Source of the DNA: Salinirussus salinus
Lineage (GTDB): Archaea > Halobacteriota > Halobacteria > Halobacteriales > Haloarculaceae
NCBI RefSeq assembly: GCF_009831455.1
Contig: NZ_WOWO01000002.1
Span: forward strand, 186,001-250,000
DNA: 64,000 nt
Reading direction: 5' to 3'
This document shows, piece after piece, positions 52,762 through 61,725 of the stretch; the stretch's first letter is position 1, and each line of letters begins with the position of its first letter. Both the position numbers and the translations under genes were made by a program. Under the pieces are notes generated by a model, which had not been told where the DNA came from, ran no database searches, and saw only the letters and a list, made by a program, of their open reading frames with translations.

Positions 52762-54060
52762 ATGCAGGAGCCGAATGTGCTTATAATCTCAATTGATTCA
52801 CTGCGAGCAGACGCGACTTCACTACTTAATCCAAATCTGGAAAATACCCCCTTCATTGAGCAATTCTCATCAGACGGAACTGTGTTCAGGAGTGCTTTCT
52901 CTCAGGCCGAGTGGACAGTCCCTTCCCACACTTCGGTTTTTACCGGCCTGTATCCAACCGAACATGGTGTTGTGTCAGGAGACCGAGCGCTCGGAGATCA
53001 TCCCACGCTTGCGGAACTGCTCAAAAATGGAGGATATCAGACAGGCGCAAATTTCCGACTTAACTGGTTCACAGGGGGTGGTATTCTTAGGGGGTTTGGT
53101 GATTACGAAATAGATAAAAGAGAGAGATCTAATTGGCTAATTGAAACAGCAAAGGAGTCAATTAAGCAGTCATCAACTCTAAGACAGGTTGCCCGTGGTA
53201 TATATAGAGGGAGCTTTAGAGGTCACATGCACGATCAGCATGTGGTAGATGGAGCAATTGAGGCAATCAACAGTACTGAGGAACCGTTTTGCCACTTTGT
53301 TCACCTGAATGACGCTCATTGGCCATACTCCCCGACAGCTCCATTCCATAAGGCGGCCACTGAGAGACCGACGTGGCAACTGGCTTGGAACAGAGCGGTA
53401 ACTCAACAGAAATTGTTCGACGAGGATAATCCTACCTCACCTGCAAATAGTGAAAAAATGGCGATAATGAAGGACCTGTATCTTGGGGCTGTTCGCCAAG
53501 TCGACCATCACGTAGAAAATCTGCTCACCAACATACATGAAGGCGTTCTTCAAAATACGATCGTTGTCATTTTCGGAGACCACGGGGAAGCATTCGGAGA
53601 ACATGGTGAGATTGGTCACAATGCGCCAATTCCGGAGGTGGCTCACGTTCCGTTGATGATTAGAGATCCGACTGATACTCTACCATCTTCGAGTATTGAA
53701 CAGACTGTCCAACTTATTGACCTTTACCCGACCTTGGCTGACTTGCTGGATATCAACGTTCCTGAAACAGATGCTACGAATCTAATTACAAATAATCCGC
53801 CGGAAGTAGCGTTCACCCATGCTGGTGATCCCGTGGGGCAAACACACTTTCTGGAGGAGTACGTGGTGTGGCGCTCACCGACAGATTACGTCGCCTTGGA
53901 CTACCAGAGCGGCAAGTTTGCCGAGCATGGACAAACGGGTAGATTAAGAGGACTGTTAGAGGATCATATCTCGAATCTTGAACATATCTCTCCAAAAGGA
54001 AGAGAAGAGATGGACGAGCAGACAGTCCGCCAACTTAAAGATCTTGGATATATGGAATGA
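52762..54060 (+). CDS. Sulfatase-fold enzyme with Thr nucleophile position
   Basis: A 432-residue alkaline-phosphatase-superfamily enzyme. Metal Asp12 in LIISIDSLRAD; the active-site motif is AEWTVPSHTSVFTGLYP with Thr52 where sulfatases have Cys/Ser of C-x-P-S-R. The second metal site is VVIFGDHGEAFGEHGE. Without the Cys it cannot form formylglycine, so it is more likely a phosphotransferase or phosphodiesterase acting on glycans (compare phosphoglycerol and phosphoethanolamine transferases). The end TVRQLKDLGYME shares the tail of the three paralogues in this island. No signal peptide. Confidence 0.85.
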   Translation: MQEPNVLIISIDSLRADATSLLNPNLENTPFIEQFSSDGTVFRSAFSQAEWTVPSHTSVFTGLYPTEHGVVSGDRALGDHPTLAELLKNGGYQTGANFRLNWFTGGGILRGFGDYEIDKRERSNWLIETAKESIKQSSTLRQVARGIYRGSFRGHMHDQHVVDGAIEAINSTEEPFCHFVHLNDAHWPYSPTAPFHKAATERPTWQLAWNRAVTQQKLFDEDNPTSPANSEKMAIMKDLYLGAVRQVDHHVENLLTNIHEGVLQNTIVVIFGDHGEAFGEHGEIGHNAPIPEVAHVPLMIRDPTDTLPSSSIEQTVQLIDLYPTLADLLDINVPETDATNLITNNPPEVAFTHAGDPVGQTHFLEEYVVWRSPTDYVALDYQSGKFAEHGQTGRLRGLLEDHISNLEHISPKGREEMDEQTVRQLKDLGYME

Positions 54061-54258
54061 ACCAAGATGCAGAATAACATATTTGCTGAAATCCCTTTAA
54101 GATCAACTTTGTTCAGTATCATCAAATAATTGTTCAAAACTTATAATTTGAAAGCGAGACGGATCGGGACATTGCTGTAATTTCCTCTTAATTTTATTTC
54201 TTAAGACGCAGTTATAGCTTCGTTCTAACTAGCTGAATGTAATGATAGTACTGCATGA

Positions 54259-55167
54259 CTATTGGTATCCGAGAGCCTCAAGTTGTTCTGTCCGTGAGAT
54301 ATTCGTAGATGTTCGATCGATCGTCGGCATTATAGTCTGCCTATCGGCTGCTTGAACAGAAGCCCAGGGTACTTCTCTGAGGCTTTTAATTTCCACTCTC
54401 GCTGGGTGGCCGTATAATCCATTATATCCTACTCCATTACCGTGATCAGCAGAAATAATTGCTTCCTTAGCATCAAAGTTTTGGCAAAGTTTGTTAACTT
54501 CCTCCAGTACGTATCGAAGGTTGTCTAAGTATAATTCGTGTAATTTGGAACTCTCAAGCTCTCCACGCATGACCTGATACCACGGTTCCCGACAGTCCTT
54601 AGCTGGGTACGAGAGCTCGACAGCCTCTCGGTTGTTTTGATTTGTTCTCGTTATAAATGGGGCGTGTGGTTGCATGTAATGTACAACATATCTATCAAAG
54701 TCAGTTGTTCGTCCAACTTTGATGGCTGCATTGGTAACTTTGTGAGCAGGAACAGTACCGAGATCGGACTCCCATCCCCATTCCCTGACGTCTTCGACAA
54801 AACCTAGCGACGGCGGTTTGTGGGCTTCCATAAATGGATTTGCGGTTATAAAAGCGGTTCGTCTTAGTACTTCGCTGGGCGTCCGGGCGAAAGTCTGTTC
54901 GTGCCAGTCATCGGATCCGGATCCGACGGAGATTATTGAACCGACGTTATCTTTATTAAAGAGTTGTTGTTCTGGGACGATCTCCCGGACCCATCCCACG
55001 TCGCATCCATCGATAATTATTAGCAAATCCCATTCCCGATCAAAGACATTTGTACCTTCAATATTCATTGGTTTGATGCGGTGGTACTGTTTCCGAACCC
55101 ACCACTTAGCGCCCTCAATACCGCCCCTGTTGAAATGTATACGGAAATTACGTATATGTGATATCAT
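54259..55167 (-). CDS. Alkaline-phosphatase-superfamily protein, paralogue 2
   Basis: A 302-residue paralogue of the gene at 48322. Metal Asp in WDLLIIIDGCDVGWV, loop SIISVGSGSDDWHEQTF, VVHYMQPHAPFITRT, metal pair AIISADHGNGVGYNG, and the C-terminal tail SRTEQLEALGYQ. Note DGCDVGWV where the other two copies have DGCRxDL. It is AT-rich and has its own upstream gap of 71 bases, so it may be separately transcribed. Substrate unknown. Confidence 0.8.
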   Translation of the reverse strand: MISHIRNFRIHFNRGGIEGAKWWVRKQYHRIKPMNIEGTNVFDREWDLLIIIDGCDVGWVREIVPEQQLFNKDNVGSIISVGSGSDDWHEQTFARTPSEVLRRTAFITANPFMEAHKPPSLGFVEDVREWGWESDLGTVPAHKVTNAAIKVGRTTDFDRYVVHYMQPHAPFITRTNQNNREAVELSYPAKDCREPWYQVMRGELESSKLHELYLDNLRYVLEEVNKLCQNFDAKEAIISADHGNGVGYNGLYGHPARVEIKSLREVPWASVQAADRQTIMPTIDRTSTNISRTEQLEALGYQ

Positions 55168-55238
55168 CGCGGTTCTTGTTTGGTGGATGCAACGGTCGCA
55201 GAGACTCGGTTGGACTCGTTTCTTATAAGCATGATTAT

Positions 55239-56162
55239 TTATTTGTAGCCAAGTTGAGTAAGTCTGTCCTCAACAGTTTGATCATCTTTTGTATTTTTGT
55301 GCTCCTTGGGTTTGTAACTCTCTTCGTCAACCGCTGTTGTTTCAATCCACGGGACTAATTGTACAGCGTCAATTGGCATATGGATTGGGTGACCGTAGAT
55401 TCCCCACTCACCCACAGCATTCCCGTGATCAGCAGTGATCACGACATTCTCAGCATCTATGTTTTTCAGCAGGAGATCGATATCTTTGAGGACATATCGC
55501 AGATTCTCTCGATATCCATGCCATACATCAGTCTCGTTTAGCTCACCTTTGCGGAGCCGATCCCAAACATTGTCCCATGGTAATTCGCCAAATCGATTTA
55601 TATCAATTCCGTAATCAATTTCCGGAGCAGTGATGAACGGATAGTGTGGTTGCATATAGTGGATTATCATTCTGGGCGGTGAATTGGAGCGAGCGAATGA
55701 AATAGCTTGGTCCGTCACAGGCCTCGGCGGCAAGGTTCCTAGTTCCTGATCCCAGCTATGTCTCCAAACTTCCTCTAATGCCAAAAATGTCTTATCATCA
55801 AGAAGCCAATCAGAATGCGGGTTTCCACATATATAAGCTGTATCCGAGATCTTGTCACTGAATTCGGTTGTGAAATTCTTCTTCATCCACTCACGAGTCA
55901 TTGTGTCTACCGACCTGATCTGGTCCACCCCCGCAATATACGCGAATTCGGGACCAACCTCCTGCATGAGATCAAGACGACAGCCATCAAGTACTATTAG
56001 TACGTCCCAATTGCGATTATAGATAGGAGTACCATCCGGCGAAAACCGGAATACCTGATGAAGAAATTTTTTATAAACTGGATATAATGCTTCTGAAACC
56101 CCTGCGATCCCATCAGAGCGGATGTGGGAGAACGAATCATTCAACCAACCTTTCAGATCCAT
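55239..56162 (-). CDS. Alkaline-phosphatase-superfamily protein, paralogue 3
   Basis: A 307-residue paralogue. WDVLIVLDGCRLDLMQ, loop IRSVDTMTREWMKKNF, MIIHYMQPHYPFIT, NVVITADHGNAVGEW and tail TVEDRLTQLGYK. The ATG at 56162 (MDLKGWLNDSF) is preferred; an in-frame ATG at 56183 would add seven hydrophobic residues. It is upstream of paralogue 2 on the same strand, so this pair is a tandem duplication. Confidence 0.8.
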   Translation of the reverse strand: MDLKGWLNDSFSHIRSDGIAGVSEALYPVYKKFLHQVFRFSPDGTPIYNRNWDVLIVLDGCRLDLMQEVGPEFAYIAGVDQIRSVDTMTREWMKKNFTTEFSDKISDTAYICGNPHSDWLLDDKTFLALEEVWRHSWDQELGTLPPRPVTDQAISFARSNSPPRMIIHYMQPHYPFITAPEIDYGIDINRFGELPWDNVWDRLRKGELNETDVWHGYRENLRYVLKDIDLLLKNIDAENVVITADHGNAVGEWGIYGHPIHMPIDAVQLVPWIETTAVDEESYKPKEHKNTKDDQTVEDRLTQLGYK

Positions 56163-56259
56163 CGTTAAGATAATCTGGATCATAGCTATTATTTTTTATT
56201 ATTTGAATGGGCGAGTGTTTCATCCAGACAGACGGAACGTTTGCACTGTATTGTGGCAG

Positions 56260-57339
56260 TCAATTCGCTTCCGACAGCAGGTTCATGGCAAGCTTGGTGA
56301 ATTTAGCAGCAAGAAGATCGTGTGAATAATGATTTCTCACACGCTTAGCTCCCGCTTTTCCCATTTTGCGTCTTAGTTCGCTATCAAACGATAGCTTCTT
56401 TATTTTTTTTGCATATTCTTCAATATTACCCGGCTTGATCAAATATCCTGTTTCTCCATCTACAACTGACTTAGATATACCGCCAACTGGGCTGGCTACT
56501 ACTGGCAACCCACTAGCCATCGCTTCTAGCACTGTGATACAAAGCCCCTCAGATAGTGACGGTTGAATATATATGTCCGTTTGTTGGAAGAAGTTGTACA
56601 GCTCGGACTGTGTTCGTTGCCCAAGTAATTGGACTCCATCAACCTTTGATACTTTTTGTTCTAGGAACGTGCCCTCTGGCCCTTCTCCCACAATATTGAA
56701 CTGATAATTCTCAGCTCTAAAGTGGCTAGCAATATCTACGACAGCTCCAAGATTCTTTTCTGGCTGAAGGCGGCCTACCACACCCACTTTTGTAACATTG
56801 TTTTGAGTTACGGATACTTCCGGAAATGAGTCTGGATTAATCCCAGCCAATGTCAATACCTCAATGTCATCTTCGGAGATCCCAAGTTCCTCTTCTAACA
56901 TGAAGCCAGATTCCTCACAGTCGGCTAATACCTTTGTAGCGAGACTTGCGGTAAGCCGGTGGACTGGTTGTCTAATACAGTTCTGTATTTTCGTGCTGTG
57001 TTGCCACCTGAAAATCACTGGAATACGCATCACCTTGCCCAGTACTGTACCAACTAATGATGAGTGGTACATTGAACAGATCAATATATCGGTGTTTGAG
57101 AAAATCCGGATGAGGGGCGCAAGACTGGCTATCTGATATTTATATTTCACATTGAGTTCGACAATATCAACATGATCTGGTAATTGAGTGAGGAATTCCT
57201 TATCATCAATACGAAAACAGACAATCTTGATATCAAATATCTGTTTATCTAGACCAGAGAGAAGTCTCGCCATTCCGGTTTGTGCGCCACCCCAGTCCAA
57301 TGTATTGATAAAATAAGTTAATTGGTGGTTTTCGCTCAT
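56260..57339 (-). CDS. GT4 family glycosyltransferase (AT-rich)
   Basis: A 359-residue GT-B enzyme. The N-terminal FINTLDWGGAQTGMARLLSG is the typical GT4 glycine loop. The C-terminal domain holds KVGVVGRLQPEKNLGAVVDI, NIVGEGPEGTFLEQ, and the E-x7-E donor motif SLSEGLCITVLEAMASGLPV. It is AT-rich, with Ile and Lys more frequent than in core genes. It likely adds a sugar to a growing lipid-linked glycan. Confidence 0.9.
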   Translation of the reverse strand: MSENHQLTYFINTLDWGGAQTGMARLLSGLDKQIFDIKIVCFRIDDKEFLTQLPDHVDIVELNVKYKYQIASLAPLIRIFSNTDILICSMYHSSLVGTVLGKVMRIPVIFRWQHSTKIQNCIRQPVHRLTASLATKVLADCEESGFMLEEELGISEDDIEVLTLAGINPDSFPEVSVTQNNVTKVGVVGRLQPEKNLGAVVDIASHFRAENYQFNIVGEGPEGTFLEQKVSKVDGVQLLGQRTQSELYNFFQQTDIYIQPSLSEGLCITVLEAMASGLPVVASPVGGISKSVVDGETGYLIKPGNIEEYAKKIKKLSFDSELRRKMGKAGAKRVRNHYSHDLLAAKFTKLAMNLLSEAN

Positions 57340-57375
57340 TGTTGATTTTGAATGTGTTACACCAGTTTGGTTATT

Positions 57376-57591
57376 TTACATCGTATATCCGAACTGATTC
57401 AAGTTATCTGTCGTTTCCGCGCTAACTCCCGACTGCGAGTCCCGCCTGCTAACCTCACCCTGCGCGTAGTTCTCGATCTCATCCTCAATGCATTCGAGCG
57501 CGTCCAGCGTCGGAGTCGTGTCCCGGTGGTGGCCGTAGAGCCCACAGCGGTCACGGCGGAGACAGTCGACCGTGACGTGGAGAACGTTCAT
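57376..57591 (-). pseudogene. Internally deleted sulfatase-fold remnant
   Basis: A 71-codon frame joins a sulfatase N-terminus, MNVLHVTVDCLRRDRCGLYG plus HHRDTTPTLDAL, straight to a C-terminal end GVSAETTDNLNQFGYTM. The central several hundred residues with the active site and second metal site are missing, so it cannot be an enzyme. The join looks like an in-frame deletion. It lies at the right edge of the AT-rich island. Confidence 0.6.
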
Positions 57592-57666
57592 CGTCGCTGT
57601 ATCTCTCTCAAATGCAGTAGAATATAAAAATTGTTTTGGGAGCGATGCGTCCCTCCTGCGAAGCGA

Positions 57667-58845
57667 ATGGACATCTGTTTTATTTCGAAACAATTCGACC
57701 CGAGCGGGGGTGGCTCTGAGCGGTACGCATACGAAGTATCGGGAGCGCTTGCGCGACGGGGCCACAACGTCGACGTGTTTGCGTTAGGTGACGGTGGTTC
57801 ATTTGACATGGATCCGCTTCCGGACGGACTTTCGGTGACTTTCATTGCAGACCGCCGCCGGTATCTGGTCACGTTCGAGACGCTCTACTACAGCCTGCTC
57901 ACCCGTCGGGAAGTCCACTTCGAGAACTACGACCTGATTCACGGAACGCTCATGCCTGCCTCGCCGATTGCAATGTCGGTCCGTCCTCCTTCCGCACCGC
58001 TGGTGCTCACTAGTCACGGTACCTCGCTGGGAGAGGTTCGCTCCCACCAGTTGGAAGTCCCAACAGATTACCTGAAGAAATTCTTCTTTCATCCGATGAA
58101 CGTCCTGATGGATGCAGCGACCATCAGGCATGCGTCGCGGGTCATCGCGATCAGCAGGGACTCGCAGAAGGAACTGCAGGGCCGCTATCCCGTGAGCGAC
58201 AATGCAGTGCGCCGGGTTCCACATGGCGTCGATTGTGACCGATTTCGTCCGGATTGCGCTGGACACCCGGATGTGAGCCCCGACCGATTCACCCTCCTCC
58301 ATGTCGGCCGACTCGTCTCACGAAAACATGTCGACCTTGGTCTCGAAGCGCTCGCCACACTCGATCGAGATGACGTCGAGCTTCTCGTCGCAGGGACCGG
58401 GACCCACAGAGACAGATTGGAACAGAAGACACGCGACCTCGGTATCAGCCACCTGGTCTCGTTCTTGGGGTTTGTTCCGGAAGATGATCTCCCGTCGCTC
58501 TACGCCAGTAGTGACGCGTTTCTCTTCCTTTCACGATACGAGGGGTTCGGACTCGTCTTCCTAGAGGCGCTGGCCTCGGGTACGCCAGTGATCGGCTCCC
58601 GCGTGGGAGGATTCCCCGACCTCGTCACGGACGGACAGGAGGGGCTGATCGTCGACCGCGACGCCAGCGCGGTGGCAGGTGCAATCGACACCCTCGCGGA
58701 GTCACCCGAGCGAGCAGCGCAGATGGGAGAGCGTGCCCGCGCGCTCGCCGAGGGGCGAACCTGGGACGTCGTCGCCGAGGAGACCGAAGCCGTTTACGAG
58801 GCCGCTCTCCGCGGAGAATCACCGGACTCGAATAAGCGCGCCTGA
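57667..58845 (+). CDS. GT4 family glycosyltransferase
   Basis: A 392-residue GT-B enzyme. The N-terminus ICFISKQFDPSGGGSERYAY gives the GT4 loop. The C-terminal domain has FTLLHVGRLVSRKHVDLGLE, VSFLGFVPEDDLPSLYA and the donor motif SRYEGFGLVFLEALASGTPV. Start 57667 is about 40 bases after an AATATAAAAA promoter box; an in-frame ATG at 57631 is an alternative. Composition rises to the GC-rich norm within the first few hundred bases. Confidence 0.92.
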   Translation: MDICFISKQFDPSGGGSERYAYEVSGALARRGHNVDVFALGDGGSFDMDPLPDGLSVTFIADRRRYLVTFETLYYSLLTRREVHFENYDLIHGTLMPASPIAMSVRPPSAPLVLTSHGTSLGEVRSHQLEVPTDYLKKFFFHPMNVLMDAATIRHASRVIAISRDSQKELQGRYPVSDNAVRRVPHGVDCDRFRPDCAGHPDVSPDRFTLLHVGRLVSRKHVDLGLEALATLDRDDVELLVAGTGTHRDRLEQKTRDLGISHLVSFLGFVPEDDLPSLYASSDAFLFLSRYEGFGLVFLEALASGTPVIGSRVGGFPDLVTDGQEGLIVDRDASAVAGAIDTLAESPERAAQMGERARALAEGRTWDVVAEETEAVYEAALRGESPDSNKRA

Positions 58846-58943
58846 CCGGTCTCGACCGCGGACGGCTCGTGTTGCACACTCCGGTACACATAAACCCAGG
58901 AAGGGCAATCGATCAGGCAACTACCGGACACCGGTCCACACTG

Positions 58944-61064
58944 ATGATTTCAGTCTCCAAGCGGACCCTCTACGCGGTACTCGCGACGGCCTCTCTCGGG
59001 ACGGCTGGCGTCGCGCTCTTGCTTCCCGAGACACTCGCCGCCCAGCTCGTCGCGCCGGCCTCTCTGCTGCTCGTGCTCCTCGTTCCAGGACTCCTGGGCT
59101 ATCTCGCCCTCACCGCCTCGGATACTGTCGACATTCGGGCCACGCTCTACGGCTTCGGCCTCTCGGCCGCCCTGCTGATGGCGCTGGGCTTCGTCGTCAA
59201 TCTCGCCAACCGGCTGTTCTTCATCGACCCGATCCGCCCGCTCCCGGTCTGGATTTCCTTCGCCGCGCTTCTCGGCGTGCTCGGACTCTGTGTCGAGCGC
59301 CGCGTCCCTGGCGACCGCATTGACATCGCTCTCTCCTCTTCGCCACAGCCCTACCTCCTCGCCACGCTCCCGCTCGCCGCGGCCGTGGGCGCGCTGGTCG
59401 TCGCGGGCGCCGGGACGAACGTCTTCGTCGTCCTGGCGCTGGGGCTCGTCGGCCTCGTCTACCTCCTTGGGGCATTCCAGCCGTTCCACCGCGCGATGCT
59501 GATCTTCGCCGTCGCGCTCGCCCTGCTCCTCCACAACAGCCTCATCAGCGAGTTCCTGCTGTGGGGCGACCAGGGCAAGGAAGCCAATCTGGTCTACACT
59601 GTCCTCCAGGCCGGCCACTGGGACCCCTCGAACCTTCCGAAAGCTAACAAGGCTGTCATGCTCCGGATCGTCCTCCTCCACCCGCTGCACTCCCTGCTGA
59701 CGGGGCTGGAGGTGCGCCACGTCTTCAAGATCGCCCACCCGCTCCTCTTTGCGACCGCCCCAGTTGCGCTGTACCGGACCTTCGCCACCCGCGGCCGCGC
59801 CCAGGCCGGCTACCTGGCCGCCGGCGCGCTGATGTTCTTCTTCTCCTTCTTTACCGTTCTCGCCCGGAACACCCGGACCGCCATCGCTATCCTCTTCATC
59901 ATCCTGTTCGTGAAGGTGCTGCTCGACGCCGACCTCGCCGCCCGCACCCGCCGGGTCCTGCTGGTGACCTTCGGGACCTCCGTGTTCGTCTCCCATTACG
60001 GCGCGGGCTACATGTTCCTGGCAATCCTCCTCGGTGGGTTCGTCGTCGGCGCCGTCGGCCGCCGCCTGACCGGCCAGCAGGCCCGGTTCCACGAACACCT
60101 CACCGGGCCATCCGTCGCCCTCATCGCGCTCATCGACTACGCGTGGTACACCTACGCCCCGCCCGACGCCGCGACGCTGAACACGCTCGTGGGCTTCGTC
60201 ACCGAGTTCGCCGCCCGCCTCCAGGAGGGCTTTTTCCAGCCCTCGAACTCCGCGACCGCGAACTACGCCGCCAGCTCCTTCTCCTCGCTCTCGCTGAACG
60301 GGATCAAGCTCCTGACAATCGTCCTCTTCGCCGTCATCGGCATCGGCTGGCTCGTGGCCGCCTCCCGCGCGGTCCGCGGCGAGGACGGGATCGAGACCAA
60401 CGTCTCCTACCTCGCGATGGCCACGATGGGTGGCGCGCTCGCCGCCGTCACGCTGGGCCCCGTCGAGCGGTTCAACACCGCCCGGACCATCGCCGTCTCG
60501 CTGGCCGTCGTCGCCCCCCTCTTCGCCATCGGCGTCGAGGGGATCCTCGGGGCCATCCCGAGCCGGTCGGCGGTCCCCCGCTGGGCCACCACCGCCGCCT
60601 GTCTGGCCATCCTCCTTCCCTTCTTCATCTTCTCCTCGGGGCTGCTGGCCGCGACAGTGACCAACGACTACTCGCCGAACGTGCTGGTCTACCAGGACAG
60701 CGTCATCCGGGAGGGCAACGCCGAGAGCAAGAGCTACCTCTACAAGCAAACCCTCCCTGATACGGGCGCCCGCGGGGGTGACTGGCTCGCCCGCCACGGG
60801 ACCGGCGACGTCTACGGGAGCGGCTGGCCCGGCAACCCCACCTCCGGGGAGATCCGCGGGCCGGTCCCGGCGTACGACTACCACGGCAACGTCTCCGCGG
60901 CGACCAGCGACAGCTGCATTTACCTGAGCCCGCTGAGCGTCGACGCCGGCGTGATCCGGATGCCCTCCGCTCACCTCAGCAACGATTTCATGAACGTCTC
61001 CGACCTCGACACGAGCGCGCGCTCGACCGTGTACGCCAACGGCGGCGCGACGCTCATGTGCTGA
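58944..61064 (+). CDS. Polytopic membrane protein, DUF2206-like
   Basis: A 706-residue protein with roughly 12-14 membrane helices up to residue 575, then an extracytoplasmic C-terminal region of about 130 residues containing Asn sequons. An N-terminal LVLLVPGLLGYLALTASDTV resembles the DUF1616/DUF2206 pore-like block. Such proteins cluster with N-glycosylation and polysaccharide genes and may be GT-C-like transferases or polymerases; no clear DxD loop was fixed. The ATG at 58944 precedes the first helix; the upstream frame is Arg/Thr-rich. Confidence 0.75.
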   Translation: MISVSKRTLYAVLATASLGTAGVALLLPETLAAQLVAPASLLLVLLVPGLLGYLALTASDTVDIRATLYGFGLSAALLMALGFVVNLANRLFFIDPIRPLPVWISFAALLGVLGLCVERRVPGDRIDIALSSSPQPYLLATLPLAAAVGALVVAGAGTNVFVVLALGLVGLVYLLGAFQPFHRAMLIFAVALALLLHNSLISEFLLWGDQGKEANLVYTVLQAGHWDPSNLPKANKAVMLRIVLLHPLHSLLTGLEVRHVFKIAHPLLFATAPVALYRTFATRGRAQAGYLAAGALMFFFSFFTVLARNTRTAIAILFIILFVKVLLDADLAARTRRVLLVTFGTSVFVSHYGAGYMFLAILLGGFVVGAVGRRLTGQQARFHEHLTGPSVALIALIDYAWYTYAPPDAATLNTLVGFVTEFAARLQEGFFQPSNSATANYAASSFSSLSLNGIKLLTIVLFAVIGIGWLVAASRAVRGEDGIETNVSYLAMATMGGALAAVTLGPVERFNTARTIAVSLAVVAPLFAIGVEGILGAIPSRSAVPRWATTAACLAILLPFFIFSSGLLAATVTNDYSPNVLVYQDSVIREGNAESKSYLYKQTLPDTGARGGDWLARHGTGDVYGSGWPGNPTSGEIRGPVPAYDYHGNVSAATSDSCIYLSPLSVDAGVIRMPSAHLSNDFMNVSDLDTSARSTVYANGGATLMC

Positions 61065-61171
61065 CGGCGCCCGGCCCTCTAGAAGCTGTCGGTCCGAGAC
61101 ACTCCGGCGCACTCCACCGAAAATGCCCTGTCTGGCTGGGCAACGCGGGTGGGGCTGAAAGGGGCCGCTCG

Positions 61172-61297
61172 CGTGGCGGCTTCGCCGCCACGGTATGACG
61201 AGGTCGGCGGAGCCGACCTCGCGCTCGGCGCCTGAGACGACGCAAGCCGCGAGGCGCCTCCGGCGCCTCGGCCCGTGCGAACGGGCCGAAGGCCCGT
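61172..61297. repeat. Cluster of four strong palindromes in the 61065-61509 gap
   Basis: No gene is supported between 61065 and 61509. Four perfect hairpins with 3-base loops follow one another: 61172-61180/61184-61192 (loop TTC), 61199-61208/61212-61221 (loop GGA), 61250-61258/61262-61270 (loop TCC), 61281-61287/61291-61297 (loop GAA). Loops are pairwise complementary in order. The cluster is framed by GGGGCTGAAAGGGGCC (61151) and GAGCGGGGGCTTTC (near 61348). Similar intergenic palindrome blocks occur in haloarchaeal genomes. Confidence 0.6.
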
Positions 61298-61491
61298 GAG
61301 CAGACACCGCAGCGAGGCGAGGAGCACAGCGAGTCGCACTAGCCGAGCGAGCGGGGGCTTTCTTGCTGTCCGCAGTGCCGTCGACACCACGATCTCCCCG
61401 GAGTCCCTCGCTCCAGAGGAAGTCGCGAAACCGTCGGTTGGCTGTCGCTGACGGGACAGAGCCACGGACCGTCGAAACGATTACACCACTC

Positions 61492-61508
61492 CGTATACAG
61501 CGTATACG
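61492..61508. promoter_or_regulatory. Palindromic operator of the VapBC module
   Basis: CGTATAC-AGC-GTATACG, a perfect inverted repeat with 7-base arms and 3-base centre, ending 1 base before the antitoxin ATG at 61510. It is well placed for autorepression by the antitoxin or the toxin-antitoxin complex. Confidence 0.6.
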
Positions 61509-61509
61509 T

Positions 61510-61725
61510 ATGAGCACCACCATCCGTCTCTCCGACGACACGAAAGCTATGCTGAGCGTGCTGAAAGAGGACGACGAAAGCTGGGACGAGTTTCTCACCC
61601 GCCTTGCCCGGCGGGAGCGCGATGTCGACGAACTCGGCGGATTCGCGGACGACGATGTCGTCTCCGATATGGCAGACGCCCGTGAAGACGCCCGCGAGGA
61701 CTGGGACGGCCGCCTCGACGCATGA
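61510..61725 (+). CDS. VapB-type antitoxin
   Basis: A 71-residue protein. The N-terminal STTIRLSDDTKAMLSVLKED is a short ribbon-helix start, typical of haloarchaeal DUF7557/VapB-like antitoxins, followed by an acidic helical tail ADAREDAREDWDGRLDA that should bind the toxin. ATG 61510 follows the palindromic operator directly, so the mRNA is nearly leaderless. Its stop overlaps the toxin start (ATGA). Confidence 0.85.
   Translation: MSTTIRLSDDTKAMLSVLKEDDESWDEFLTRLARRERDVDELGGFADDDVVSDMADAREDAREDWDGRLDA

Noticed and set aside
58950-61598. 882-codon minus-strand open frame opposite the DUF2206-like gene
   Set aside because: Repetitive Gly/Arg/Glu composition typical of antisense; the plus strand encodes clear membrane helices.
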